From: an uncultured Eubacteriales bacterium | GTDB lineage: Bacteria > Bacillota > Clostridia > Monoglobales > Monoglobaceae | Direction: 5' to 3' | Length of the DNA stretch: 64,000 nucleotides | NCBI GenBank assembly: GCA_900545865.1 | Contig: URAN01000009.1 | Span: 1-64,000 of the forward strand | Shown: one piece after another, positions 33,215 through 43,200 of the stretch | How the letters are laid out: every line of letters begins with the position of its first letter | Position numbering within the stretch: the stretch's first letter is position 1 | The notes under the pieces: model-generated | Told to the model about the DNA's origin: nothing | Databases searched by the model: none | What the model saw: the letters and a program-made list of their open reading frames with translations, nothing else | Translations under genes and position numbers: made by a program

Positions 33215-35627
33215 TGCCTGCCACCTCTTGCGGAACAGTCGTCATTAACGAATACAATTTTGTATCTTTCGGGAAACGGTCTATAAAGGGAATTATGGTG
33301 TTGCCGTAGAATAAAAGTCCCTCGCCGGCTCCCGACTGCGTTACATAAGAAAGCTGCTGCGGTGATATGCCTAATTTTTTCGCAAGGATTTCTCTGTCGC
33401 CCTGCGCCTGATTCAGCATATAAATGTAGTCGCTGTTTTCAAATATGTTTTCGATTTCAGCGCTTGAAAGCAGGTCTTTCACATTCTGCGTTATCCCTGT
33501 CGGAATACCGCCCCATTTTCTGAAACGCTTCCAAATCTCAACCGAGTATGCCGCCGTCTGCTCATCTTTTAACAACAGGTGAAATTCATCACAGTAATAG
33601 CGTGTGGACTTATGCTCGTTCCGGTTTATCGTAACTCTGTTCCATATCTGGTCCTGAACAACCAACATTCCGAGTTTTTTAAGCTGCTTTCCAAGCTCCT
33701 TAATATCAAAACAAACGATACGGTTTGAAATATCCACATTCGTATGATGATTGAAAACATTAAGGCTGCCCTTGACATACAGCTCCAAAGCAGAGGCTAT
33801 ACGCCCGGCTTCCTGTTCCGGCTGTTTCTTTATTTCCTCGTACAAATCTTCGAGGATAGGCATATTCTGTGGAGTGGGATTTTCAAAATATTTCTGATAA
33901 ATCCGTGTAACGCTCCTGTCAATGACCGTCTTTTCGATAGGCTCCAAGCCGTCACGTCCGCCGATTATCAATTCGCAGAACGAAAGCACAAAATCGGATT
34001 TTAACGCAAGCGGATTTTCCTCGTCCGAATAATTGATATTTATGTCAAGCGGATTTAGGTAGTCCTTTGATGTGGGCGACAGCTTTACAACCTGCCCTTT
34101 AAGTGCGTGTATCAGCGGATTGTATTCCGCTTCGGGATCACACACATAAATATCGTCATTCGTAACCAAAAACGCATTTGTCATTTCTCTTTTAGCCGAA
34201 AATGATTTACCGCTGCCCGGTGTTCCGAGTATAAGCCCGTTAGGATTTTTCAGCATTTTTCGGTCAACCATTATCATATTGTTTGAGAGAGCATTAAGAC
34301 CGCAATATAACGCTTCGGGACTGTCCGAAAAAAGCTCCTGCGTAGTGAACGGTACAAAAATAGCGGTGCTTGAAGTTGTCAAAGCCCGCTGTATTCCGAT
34401 ATTGTTTATGCCGATAGGCACGCTTGCCATTAGTCCGTCCTCCTGCTGATAGTCCAATCTTCTTAAAGGACAGTTTCGCTGTTGTGCGATAGACTGTACC
34501 TCAAATATGGCGCTGTTTAATGCTTTTTTTGTTTTCGCCGTACTCATAATGAGTACGGTAACTAAAAACATTCTTTCGTTTCTGCCTTGCAAATCCTCTA
34601 ATAATTTCTTTGCGTCAATTCCGAATGTATTTATATCCGACGGAATTATATCCATATCGTAACCGGCTCTGACGGCTTTTTTCTGTTCCTCGATTTTCAT
34701 TTTATCAAGGTCGGTGATTTTGCGCTTTATCATTTTTATGGCTTCGCTCTGGTCGATACTTTTAATATGAATATTGACCGACAGCGCCGACTGTATTTCA
34801 AGAAAGTTTTTCAGCATTTCGTCCGTAAGCTCCGGCGCGAGTATGTGCAAAAATGAAACGGCGCCTATCGTGCCGCCCATTCTGAAACACCGTCCGTCCG
34901 AAAAATTGAACGAGGTCGGGGCGATAAAGTCCTTTGTGGTAAGCCCCGTTTTATATATCAAATTCCAAGAGAAATTTAATTTATTCTCGCCGCCGTTAAA
35001 GCACGAGTGCAAAAGCTCCAAGCGTTCCATACCGTTTAATGAAAACGCACGAACGCCCAAAATCTTAAAATTGTTGATTATATCCGTCTCTATTCTTTCA
35101 AGCCTTTGTTTTGCGTTTTGGATATTATCGGCTTCAATTCCGAATGTGATATATTTCTTTCTCACGATTCCGTTGTTGCCCCTTGCAAGCTGATTTTTCA
35201 GCATTTCGGTGTATTCTGCTCTTATCCCGTCAAAATCATCATTCTGCGGTTTTATTGCAATGGACTTTTCAAAATCGGATATATCCATTGTCTGATTAAG
35301 AAACGAAAGCTGCACCGATATGGATTTATCAAAGTAATTGAGGAAATCGCAGTAATTTTCAAAGATTATATTTTTGTCCTCGTTTCTTGCAAGCTGATAA
35401 TTTATATCATAAAACTGTATTGTTTTCGTGAAATAATTGTCCTTGACAATGCAGATTCCGTCAGGCCGCATTTCCTTATATGAAATTGTGTCCTGTGCGC
35501 TCATTGCAATTTTACCCTGCATTTTTGCCTTTTTCACGGCGTCGGCTATCCGCTTTCGCTGTCTTGACGTCAGCGGCTTTTCTGCCGAAAGCGTGATTTT
35601 CTTTTTGTGTTCCGACAATTTTATCAA
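33207..35627 (-). CDS. virB4: VirB4-type conjugation ATPase
   Basis: An 806-residue ATPase. Its N-terminal half interacts with the channel. Walker A L-G-T-P-G-S-G-K-S lies near 463-471, followed by D-P-E-A-E-Y. The second nucleotide motifs include Y-C-D-E-F-H-L-L and I-T-Q-N-V-K. It powers assembly of the type IV secretion channel. The 5' end overlaps the PrgI gene by 116 nt, as usual in this ICE family. Confidence 0.94.
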   Translation of the reverse strand: MIKLSEHKKKITLSAEKPLTSRQRKRIADAVKKAKMQGKIAMSAQDTISYKEMRPDGICIVKDNYFTKTIQFYDINYQLARNEDKNIIFENYCDFLNYFDKSISVQLSFLNQTMDISDFEKSIAIKPQNDDFDGIRAEYTEMLKNQLARGNNGIVRKKYITFGIEADNIQNAKQRLERIETDIINNFKILGVRAFSLNGMERLELLHSCFNGGENKLNFSWNLIYKTGLTTKDFIAPTSFNFSDGRCFRMGGTIGAVSFLHILAPELTDEMLKNFLEIQSALSVNIHIKSIDQSEAIKMIKRKITDLDKMKIEEQKKAVRAGYDMDIIPSDINTFGIDAKKLLEDLQGRNERMFLVTVLIMSTAKTKKALNSAIFEVQSIAQQRNCPLRRLDYQQEDGLMASVPIGINNIGIQRALTTSSTAIFVPFTTQELFSDSPEALYCGLNALSNNMIMVDRKMLKNPNGLILGTPGSGKSFSAKREMTNAFLVTNDDIYVCDPEAEYNPLIHALKGQVVKLSPTSKDYLNPLDININYSDEENPLALKSDFVLSFCELIIGGRDGLEPIEKTVIDRSVTRIYQKYFENPTPQNMPILEDLYEEIKKQPEQEAGRIASALELYVKGSLNVFNHHTNVDISNRIVCFDIKELGKQLKKLGMLVVQDQIWNRVTINRNEHKSTRYYCDEFHLLLKDEQTAAYSVEIWKRFRKWGGIPTGITQNVKDLLSSAEIENIFENSDYIYMLNQAQGDREILAKKLGISPQQLSYVTQSGAGEGLLFYGNTIIPFIDRFPKDTKLYSLMTTVPQEVAGSE

Positions 35628-35970
35628 CCTCCTGTTCCAATAAAATTTGTTTTTCTATTGCCGAATAAATGTTATTCGTTACATACGGCCGCACCTGCGG
35701 TTTTCTGTATTTTGTAGTTATATAGTTTTTCAAAATCATTTCAAGCGGCTGTCCGTTCTTTTCATACATTGCAAAAAAGAAAAACGGCAGCGCTGCCGCA
35801 AGCAAGAGCAGAACGGCTCCCGTTGTGCCGAGTATTCCTCTTGTCAGAAAATATATCGGTACGCCAACCGCAGCCGCAAGCGAAAAACATATAAGCTGCC
35901 TTTTTGTAAGGTTAAAGGCTACCTTTGTTTTGACCGTGTTTAAGTCTTTCGGTACGGGTACATAAGGCAA
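35512..35970 (-). CDS. PrgI-family membrane protein
   Basis: A 152-residue protein opening Y-V-P-V-P-K-D-L. It has two adjacent transmembrane helices (about 28-45 and 50-68), then Y-E-K-N-G-Q-P-L-E-M-I-L-K-N-Y. This is the PrgI signature and it always precedes VirB4. It is probably the VirB3-like partner of VirB4. The charged tail overlaps the virB4 start. Confidence 0.9.
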   Translation of the reverse strand: MPYVPVPKDLNTVKTKVAFNLTKRQLICFSLAAAVGVPIYFLTRGILGTTGAVLLLLAAALPFFFFAMYEKNGQPLEMILKNYITTKYRKPQVRPYVTNNIYSAIEKQILLEQEVDKIVGTQKENHAFGRKAADVKTAKADSRRREKGKNAG

Positions 35971-35984
35971 AATTTATCACTCCT

Positions 35985-36521
35985 TTACTCAATCCAAACA
36001 TCATTTAATACTTCATTGCCCCAAACGTCCCAGCCGGGCGGCGCCTGTCTTGCAAACAGTTCCACTCTCGGCAGGTCGCCCATAAGCTCGATTATTTTAT
36101 CTCTCGTTATATCCGGCTTTTTGCTGTGTTCCTCAACAGGCGAGATTATGAGCTGATGTACTTTTCTTGAAATCCGTTTCGGGCGTCCTTTTGTTGCAAC
36201 GAGGCAAACCTCCGCGTTGTTTCTCGTCCACCAGCCCATACCCATAAACCAGCTATCTGATTTTTTGTTTTTCTTTACCCACACGAAAGCAACCGTGCTG
36301 TACTTAAAGCCCCAAGCCTTAATAACCTCAAAGGCTTCTTCTAATTTCGGAAATGTCGCCCACATAAACAGAACGCAGTCGTCAGCCGCAAATTTCGGTA
36401 CGGGCAATTCGCAAATTTCCTCAACCGTCATTACGGGATAGTGATTCGCCGGACTGCCGCGCAAAAGTCCGCCCTTGTACTTTCACGGCGGATCTGCATA
36501 TATGATATTGTATTTTTTCAT
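35985..36521 (-). pseudogene. MT-A70-family adenine methyltransferase with TGA in place of the DPPW tryptophan
   Basis: ATG 36521, behind AGGAGG, opens M-K-K-Y-N-I-I-Y-A-D-P-P. The next codon (36485-36483) is TGA where the MT-A70 family has the Trp of D-P-P-W. The frame then continues without a break: H-Y-P-V-M-T-V-E-E-I, F-M-W-A-T-F-P-K, G-W-W-T-R-N-N-A-E, L-P-R-V-E-L-F-A-R. One G-to-A change at the catalytic motif explains it. Neighbouring genes use TGG for Trp and TGA as stop, so recoding is unlikely. Re-initiation downstream would lack D-P-P-W and be inactive. Confidence 0.82.
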
Positions 36522-36531
36522 TTCGTCCTCC

Positions 36532-37401
36532 TTAATGAGCATTAAATATTGATTTTGAAATGCCGCCCGTCTTAAACAGGGTGAAGCATAAAACAACGGT
36601 ATATGCTGCAACACTTAATAAGGTCGCCTGAATATCAGATGTGAATGTCAGACTGTTTACAAGCGCCGCATAAATGCCGACGCATACCATTATGAAAAAT
36701 CCCTGAAAGCCGAGAGCGACAAGTCCTCTTAAATAGTTGTTTCCCATTTGCCCCCATTCACGGTTTGTCATAGTGGCAAACGGAATTGCCCCAACGGAGC
36801 TATACAAGTAAATTTCTATCATTCGCCCGAATATTACGACGGTAATGCAGACGGATAGAATTTTCATACAAAGGCTAATCAATGACGATTCAAGCATAAG
36901 CAAAACAAGCTCGCCCGTGCTCATTGTTTCAAGCGTTGAATGAATATCGGTTATAGCGCTTGATATATCCACGCTTGTATTTGAGCCTATCACGCCGGAG
37001 CTTTGCCGGACAACATACTGCGCCAAATCGAACACACCCATAATAATGTCAAAGGTGTGCGTTGCGATTACAACCGCCGCGCATGCCTTGAACAAAAATT
37101 TGAAAAACATAAATGTGTCAATATCGTGCATATTGTTTTTCTCTGTTATCATTGTGATTAGCTCATAGCAAAGAATAAATGTGATAATAAGCCCCGCAAT
37201 CGGGAGTATTACATTTTCCGAAAGCGTCTGAATTATCGAAAACACGCTTGCGTTCCATTGCTGTGGAGTTTTGCCTACCTCCGCAGCAATAGTGCCGACT
37301 TTCTCGTTTACGTCGTTGAACATTGTAGATAAGCTGCTCTCGATAACCGACATAAGAAAGTCATTGATTGCCTTTGTAATTTTTTCAAAAATGCTGTCCA
37401 C
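36532..37401 (-). CDS. VirB6/TrbL-like conjugation membrane protein (CD1112-like)
   Basis: A 289-residue protein with an amphipathic N-terminus and about six transmembrane helices (starting near 60, 95, 150, 175, 215 and 250). G-T-I-A-A-E-V-G-K-T-P-Q-Q-W-N and Y-S-S-V-G-A-I-P-F-A-T are typical of this family. It should form part of the inner channel. It lies between Maff2 and the methylase. Confidence 0.88.
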   Translation of the reverse strand: MDSIFEKITKAINDFLMSVIESSLSTMFNDVNEKVGTIAAEVGKTPQQWNASVFSIIQTLSENVILPIAGLIITFILCYELITMITEKNNMHDIDTFMFFKFLFKACAAVVIATHTFDIIMGVFDLAQYVVRQSSGVIGSNTSVDISSAITDIHSTLETMSTGELVLLMLESSLISLCMKILSVCITVVIFGRMIEIYLYSSVGAIPFATMTNREWGQMGNNYLRGLVALGFQGFFIMVCVGIYAALVNSLTFTSDIQATLLSVAAYTVVLCFTLFKTGGISKSIFNAH

Positions 37402-37404
37402 CGA

Positions 37405-37617
37405 TTAAAACAATCCTGACAGCAAAGGAATGAGGGAAGTACCAATCAGCACGACACCGCCGCCTGCCATAAGCTGCTTGATACCCTGCGATTTTGCACC
37501 GGGGTTATCGTTGCCGTAGCCTTCCAAAAGGTTGACAACGCCCCAGACCGCAAGACCTGCGCCGAGCGCAATTACAAGTGTTTGCAGTACATTGACCGCT
37601 TCTGAAAAAAACTGCAT
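37405..37617 (-). CDS. Maff2-family small membrane protein
   Basis: A 70-residue protein with two hydrophobic segments. The motif N-L-L-E-G-Y-G-N-D-N-P-G-A-K-S-Q-G-I-K-Q is followed by M-A-G-G-G-V-V. This is the Maff2 signature. By size and position it may be a VirB2-like channel subunit. It starts the cluster with the VirB6-like gene. Confidence 0.9.
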   Translation of the reverse strand: MQFFSEAVNVLQTLVIALGAGLAVWGVVNLLEGYGNDNPGAKSQGIKQLMAGGGVVLIGTSLIPLLSGLF

Positions 37618-37833
37618 AATTAAATTTCCTCCTTGAATTTTAATAATTTTTGTAGTATAATAAACTTATAAAATAAGTTCATATTGTGTGCTGTTGCGTT
37701 GTTAATTGCCGGAACAACTGTTTCATACACCAAAAAAATCAACAATGATTTGAAAATTAAATTTGAAATCAAAGGGGATAAATTGATGATGTTTATAGTT
37801 TCTTGTTTTCTGGCGGTATCTACGGGTTGTTGT

Positions 37834-37927
37834 GGGGTTTGTAGCAGATACAAACGGCACTGATTTAACAACAGCACTTTTATATATGAAACACTTCCCA
37901 GAGGTTCAAATCCTCTAAACCCCGCCA
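37834..37927 (+). tRNA. tRNA-like sequence, probably degenerate (class II, Leu-like)
   Basis: On the plus strand, a 7-bp acceptor stem (ggggttt/aaacccc) closes with discriminator G and an encoded CCA (37925-37927). The T-arm is perfect (agagg-ttcaaat-cctct). A short anticodon-like stem (ctg/cag) shows TTTAACA with a possible UAA anticodon, and a long variable region follows. The D-arm is not well formed, and C replaces the purine after the anticodon. The total length is 94 nt. It is probably a decayed tRNA or a tRNA-like structure carried by the ICE. Confidence 0.45.
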
Positions 37928-37935
37928 AAGTACCT

Positions 37936-39720
37936 TTATGTTTTTTGCATAGAGGTATTTTTATTTTCTTCTTCCGGCAGGTCAATTTTGTAGTAGTCAA
38001 AAACCTCGTCTTTTGCTACAATAGGTTTTCTGCGTTTCATATACTTTTCCATATCAAACGCATTTCTCTTGTCATAGTCCGACAGCATTTTGTAACGGGG
38101 GTGTTTTGTTATATCGTATTTGTCCGATAAAAACGGCCGCACGCCCCGAAGCTGCAAAATACATTTACCGCCGTCCATTACAGATAATTCGTCTTGGCTC
38201 ATCAGCTCCTTTCCGAGCTTTTGATAATTCGTTCCGTAAGAGTTCTGATTGCTGCGTGTTTCGGAAGTGTTATACATATCAATCGTTTCTTTTCCCAAAG
38301 TTTCCGAAAGCTCTTTGAGCGTGGATTTTTCCTTGCCGCCCAAAAAGAGAGTTGTATCACAGTTTCCGATAATCGTGTCGGCATTGTCCTTGTAAATGGC
38401 TTTTAGCTGACTCTGTGCCTGCAAGATAATACAAGCGGATATTTCACGGCTTCGGATAGTTGAAATCAGCTTTTCAAACTTCGGTATTTGCCCAATATTT
38501 GAAAATTCGTCAAGCAAACATCTGACGTGCACGGGAAGTCTGCCGCCGTATTCGTTGTCTGCCTTGTCGCAAAGCAGATTAAAAAACTGGGAATACATTA
38601 TAGCGACAACAAAATTGAAAGTATCGTCCGTGTCGGAAATGATAACAAAGAGCGCCGTTTTCTCGTCGCCCAATGTGTCAAGCTCCAATTCGTCATATTC
38701 CATTAGGTCGCGCAGCTCCTTAATATCAAACGGTGCAAGCCTTGCACCGCACGAAATCAAAATGCTTTTTAAGGTTTTGCCGGCTGCCTGTTTGAATTTG
38801 ACATATTGCTTAACCGCAAAATGCTCCGGCTCACGCTCTGCGAGCCTGTCAAAGAGCATATCCACGGGGCTTTTGTAATTTTCGTCGTCCTCACGGGCTT
38901 CACTTGCATTTATTAAATCCAAAAGCGTGATGAAGTTCTTTTCTTCTTCGGGCGCTTCATAGTAAATGTAGCCGATTAGAGCGCAATACAAAAGCCGTTC
39001 CGCCTTAACCCAAAAATCCTCGCCCGACTTTTCGCCGTCGCCTTTGGTGTTTGCGATTATGACATTTACCAGCTTCAAAATATCCTTTTCGCTGCGAATA
39101 TAGGCAAAGGGATTGTAGTGCATACTCTTTTTGAAATTTATCGTATTGAGCGAACGGATTTTGTAGCCACCTTTTTGAAGCATTTTTCCGCACTCGACAA
39201 GGATAGTCCCTTTCGGATCGGTCACGCAGTAGCTTGTCGTCATCTGCATAAGATTTGGTTTTACAAAAAACCTTGTTTTTCCGCTACCGCTGCCGCCGAT
39301 TACAAGCACATTCTTGTTTCGTGCGAATTTTGGATTTTTCGGGCGGCTGTTCATTGTCAGCCGTTCCGTGTTCGTCAGCAGAATATTATTGTAAAAATCC
39401 TCGTCAATGTACGGCTTAATATCCTCCGGCGTGCCCCAGCGTGCAGAGCCGTATTCAATACCTTTTCTGAATTTCTTTGCGTTTTTGCTCCGCAGATACA
39501 AAATGCCCTTGACCGCAAGCGCACCAATGGCGCCTATTGAAATATCGGTAAAATGAAAAGAGAGCAGCGGCGCTTTTGTAAGCTCCGATACTCCCTTAAC
39601 AACCGATATTAAAATGTTTTCCTCCGACAGACGCACGGCGTATGACAATTTATCGAATATCCAAAAGAAAATGAGAAACGGCAGATTTGAAATGATTTTT
39701 TTCTTATCCGCCGCCGTCAT
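37936..39720 (-). CDS. virD4: VirD4/TraG-type coupling ATPase
   Basis: A 594-residue protein with two N-terminal membrane segments. Walker A V-I-G-G-S-G-S-G-K-T lies near 146-154, then D-P-K-G-T-I, Walker B C-L-L-D-E-F-S-N-I-G, and a conserved Q-A-Q-S-Q-L. It brings the relaxase-DNA complex and protein substrates to the channel. It overlaps the PcfB gene by 4 nt. Confidence 0.94.
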   Translation of the reverse strand: MTAADKKKIISNLPFLIFFWIFDKLSYAVRLSEENILISVVKGVSELTKAPLLSFHFTDISIGAIGALAVKGILYLRSKNAKKFRKGIEYGSARWGTPEDIKPYIDEDFYNNILLTNTERLTMNSRPKNPKFARNKNVLVIGGSGSGKTRFFVKPNLMQMTTSYCVTDPKGTILVECGKMLQKGGYKIRSLNTINFKKSMHYNPFAYIRSEKDILKLVNVIIANTKGDGEKSGEDFWVKAERLLYCALIGYIYYEAPEEEKNFITLLDLINASEAREDDENYKSPVDMLFDRLAEREPEHFAVKQYVKFKQAAGKTLKSILISCGARLAPFDIKELRDLMEYDELELDTLGDEKTALFVIISDTDDTFNFVVAIMYSQFFNLLCDKADNEYGGRLPVHVRCLLDEFSNIGQIPKFEKLISTIRSREISACIILQAQSQLKAIYKDNADTIIGNCDTTLFLGGKEKSTLKELSETLGKETIDMYNTSETRSNQNSYGTNYQKLGKELMSQDELSVMDGGKCILQLRGVRPFLSDKYDITKHPRYKMLSDYDKRNAFDMEKYMKRRKPIVAKDEVFDYYKIDLPEEENKNTSMQKT

Positions 39721-40187
39721 CGCTCAATGCTCCTGTCCTTGATTTTTTCACGGTCTTTATGCTGTGATTTTGCAATTTCCGCCAACTTGCGGATAGCCTG
39801 CCTAACAGAGGGCTTTTCTTTCTGCCTTAATATTTTCTGCGAATACTCGTTAAACGCCATTGTCAGAACATCTGCGTCCCTGCCCTTGAAAAAGACAAGG
39901 TATCGGGGCGGCTTTTCGGAATTGTCCTTTTTGAGTGCGAAATCAATTCCGTACTTTTTCGCCGTAGATTCAAACGACCTGATATTTTTATCGGTAATCT
40001 CAATGTTTGAAAGAGCCGTATTATGCTTCATCAGGTCTTTAATGGTCTGCCTGCCGTGCTTTAAGTCCGGCAGTTTTCCTTTGCGGTGATTTAAGTAAAC
40101 GGAAATCGCTTTTGCAAGCGTCCGCCCGGTAATTTTGCTGCCGGATATGGCAAGCGCAACCGTTTTCTTTTCAATTTCTTCCTGCAA
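39717..40187 (-). CDS. PcfB-family protein with a PSVRQAI tail
   Basis: A 156-residue protein of the PcfB/DUF3801 family: A-I-S-G-S-K-I-T-G-R-T-L-A-K-A, G-R-Q-T-I-K-D-L, and F-F-K-G-R-D-A-D-V-L-T-M-A-F. PcfB is an accessory factor that docks relaxosomes to the coupling protein. Its C-terminus reads E-K-P-S-V-R-Q-A-I-R-K-L, a variant of the tail found in six other ICE proteins. It is the first gene of the transfer operon. Confidence 0.88.
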   Translation of the reverse strand: MQEEIEKKTVALAISGSKITGRTLAKAISVYLNHRKGKLPDLKHGRQTIKDLMKHNTALSNIEITDKNIRSFESTAKKYGIDFALKKDNSEKPPRYLVFFKGRDADVLTMAFNEYSQKILRQKEKPSVRQAIRKLAEIAKSQHKDREKIKDRSIER

Positions 40188-40214
40188 TAAGCAACACCTC
40201 CTTGAAAAGTTTTA

Positions 40215-40236
40215 GGGAGCAGAAAAAACTGCTCCC
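40215..40236 (-). terminator. Hairpin after the surface-protein gene
   Basis: gggagcag (40215-40222) pairs with ctgctccc (40229-40236), between the stop of the large surface protein and the start of pcfB. It lacks a clear T-run, so it may act weakly. Confidence 0.45.
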
Positions 40237-40276
40237 ATATTTAAGTCAATTTACACTCAATTTTCGGTCAATGACA

Positions 40277-43200
40277 TTACTTTACCCAAGTTTCATTGTC
40301 CGTGCCTATAACGCCGATATGCGTATTCGCCGATTCAGCGATTGCATAAAATGCCCAATGTGAATTGTTTTTAAGGTCGGTAAATTTATTTAATGACGAA
40401 AGATTTTTATTGATGTACCCCTCGTCAGCAATTCTGCCGGTTGCCTTGTTTACAACGGTTACGACCTCCGCACGGGTAATAGCGTTATCGCCTTTGAATG
40501 AGCCGTCAGCGTAGCCGTTAAGCCAGCCTGCGTGTTTTGCATAAGCAATGTCAGAATACGCCCAATAGTTGCTTGCAACATCGGTGTATTTAACGGTGTA
40601 GCTGCCTTTTTTTACATCATTAAACAGAGAATTAAATCTGACAGTCATAGCAACAAATTCCGCACGGGATATATTTTCGTCCGGCTTAAAGGTGTTATTG
40701 TCATAGCCTTTGATGATACCATATTTTTTGATATATCCGATAAACTTTGAATACCATTCATTTGACTTGACATCTGCAAAATCGGATTTGCCGCTTATCT
40801 TTTCGCCTTTCTGTTCGGAAATCAGTCTTGCGAAAATTGCCGCTGCTTCGGCACGGCTCATATTATTGTCCGGTCTGAAAGTGCCGTCCGCATATCCGAA
40901 AATGTACGCCGTATGTGTTTTGCCCGGAAGTGTTACAACACCGTTTTTATCTGTCGTGCCTGTTGCTTCGCCCTTGTTTTTATCTTTGAGAATTACAGAA
41001 GTTCCGGCTTTTGCGTTGCCTTTATTATCGGTTACGGTAACAGTATAAAAGTTTCCGTTGTCAAGCGTTTTTCCGCTCGGCAGAGTAATTGTTAAATTGC
41101 CTTTGCTGTCAGTGCTCTTTGAGAAGTTTGTAACAGCTTTTCCGTCATTGTCGGTAATTTTAACATTTACGGTTGTATAATATCCGCCGCCGGAGCTGCC
41201 GCCTCGACCGCCGCTACCGCCGGAAGATGAGCCGCCGCCACCTGTTGACTTGACAGGAACAGTAATTTTACCGTTTGTATCAGTAGATTTTGTTGCTGTC
41301 GCCTTGTTTTTATCCGTAACGGTTACGGAAACATTTGCAACGGCTTTATTATCCTTATCGAGAACGGTTACGGTTGTCTGATTTGAAGTTGTTAGCGTAT
41401 GCGTATCGGGAAGTGTAACGGTAATTTTACCGTCTTTAATTTCGATATACGCATTTTCAATCTTGCCCTTTGTGTCCTCAACCGTGATATTATATTCTGC
41501 TTTGGTGTCCTCTGTATCTGATTTTCCGTCGCCGTCTGTGTCCTTGCCCGGTATGGTTTCGGAAATATCTGTCTTACCGTCTCTATCGGTAATGCCCTCG
41601 CTTGTAGGAGGAAGAATGATAACTCCGTCTTTATCGGTAACACCTGTCAAAGACTTTATTTCCGTGTCCTCAACGGCTTTTTCGGAAACAACAACACTCA
41701 TATCCTTTACAGCCGCATTATCTGCCTTGTTTGATACGGTTATAATAATTCTGTTCGCATAATCAAACTTTACGCTTTCGGGCAGTTCAACAGAAATGTT
41801 TTCTGCCAATTTAATGCTGCCGTCCTCGTTTTTGATTTCCGAATTGTGTTTAACATACGCTTTTTCAATCGCACCCGATTTATTTACAACGGTTACGATA
41901 AAACCGTCAACCTCTGAATAGCCGTTTGCGTCGGTATAGTCAAAGTTTGTCGGCGGCACAATAATTTTCCCGTCTGCATTTGTAATACCCGATTCGCTGT
42001 TTTCCGCAGCGTCAGAAACGGTAACGGAAATATCTTTAAGCGGTGCGCCGTCCTTGTCAAGCACGGTTACGGTGATTCGGTTTGCATAATCAATCATATT
42101 TTCAGCCGGAAGTTTTACGCTGAAAGAATTGTCCTCATTCAGAGTAACAAGAGCATTTTCGATATAGCCCTTTTCATCATTTACGAAAACATAGTAGCTT
42201 TGTAAATTAACCTTTCCGTCTTTATCGGTAAGCCCCGAATTTACGGGCGGTACGGTCAGCTTTCCGTACATATCGGTCATACCTTTTTCGATATAGTCCT
42301 TGTCGGCTATTACGATAACAGACACACCCTTTTGGGGATTGCCGTTCTGGTCGGTTACGGTGATGATTGCAGGGCTATCCTGTGTCAAAATTAAACCGTC
42401 GGGCAGCTTTACAACAATGTTATTGCTTTCGCCGGTATAGGTTTCGCAGTTCGGAATTGTAACATTGAGCTTATCCGTAACCTTGATAACATAGGTAAGT
42501 TTACTGTCGCCGTCCTCTTTTCCGATAGTGCCGTTATCGTCGCCTGTTGAGGATTTTTTGTCGGGCGCGATAAACTGTCCGTTTTCGTCTGTTACGCCTG
42601 TTGCGTTATTGCCGTTGTTGTCCGTAACAAAGATATTCAAACCCGTTGCTGCTGTCTGATTTTCGGTGTTGAATACGGTTATTGTTGTTCTGTCAGCAAA
42701 ATCAAGCAGTCTGTTTTTCGGCAAGCGGATTGAAATGTTATCGTCCTTGTCAATCGTGATTTCGGAATTAAACACAGGCTTATTGTTTTTGTCCGTGAGA
42801 ATAACGGAATATCCGCCGATTTCGGCTTTGCCGTCCTCGTCCGAATTATCCTTTGCCACAAGTTTGGAAATATCGGTGCTTTGCAAAATTTCTTTACACT
42901 CCACACATTCAATATGTTTTTTGCCGCCGTGTTCAATGGTAGCCGCTTCGTCAATTATCCATTCAGACGGTGCGTGTCCCTTTGCATTTTTGTAATCGCT
43001 CTTAACCGTGTCGCCGCAGACCTCGCAAACGGAAGTTGTAAATCCGATTTCGGTACAGGTCGGCTCGGTTACTGTCTTTTTGTAATTGTGAGGAATTTTA
43101 TCCGTGTAGTTGCCTTTGTGGGAATCGCCGCAATCACAAGTAAAAATCGTGTAGCCCATTTCTGTGCAGGTGGGGGCAATTACGGTTTCGGTGTAGCTGT

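Noticed and set aside
36483..36485. UGA read as tryptophan (alternative genetic code)
   Set aside because: Other genes in the window use TGG for Trp and end at TGA (for example recombinase A and recombinase C), so a general recoding is not supported.
37684..37863. Plus-strand TTG frame of 59 codons with hydrophobic segments
   Set aside because: No ribosome binding site or ATG, and it runs into the tRNA-like sequence; too weak to call.
37620..38000. Minus-strand open frame of 126 codons over the Maff2-virD4 gap
   Set aside because: It overlaps the tRNA-like sequence and the virD4 3' end, has no ribosome binding site, and has a composition typical of an antisense shadow.
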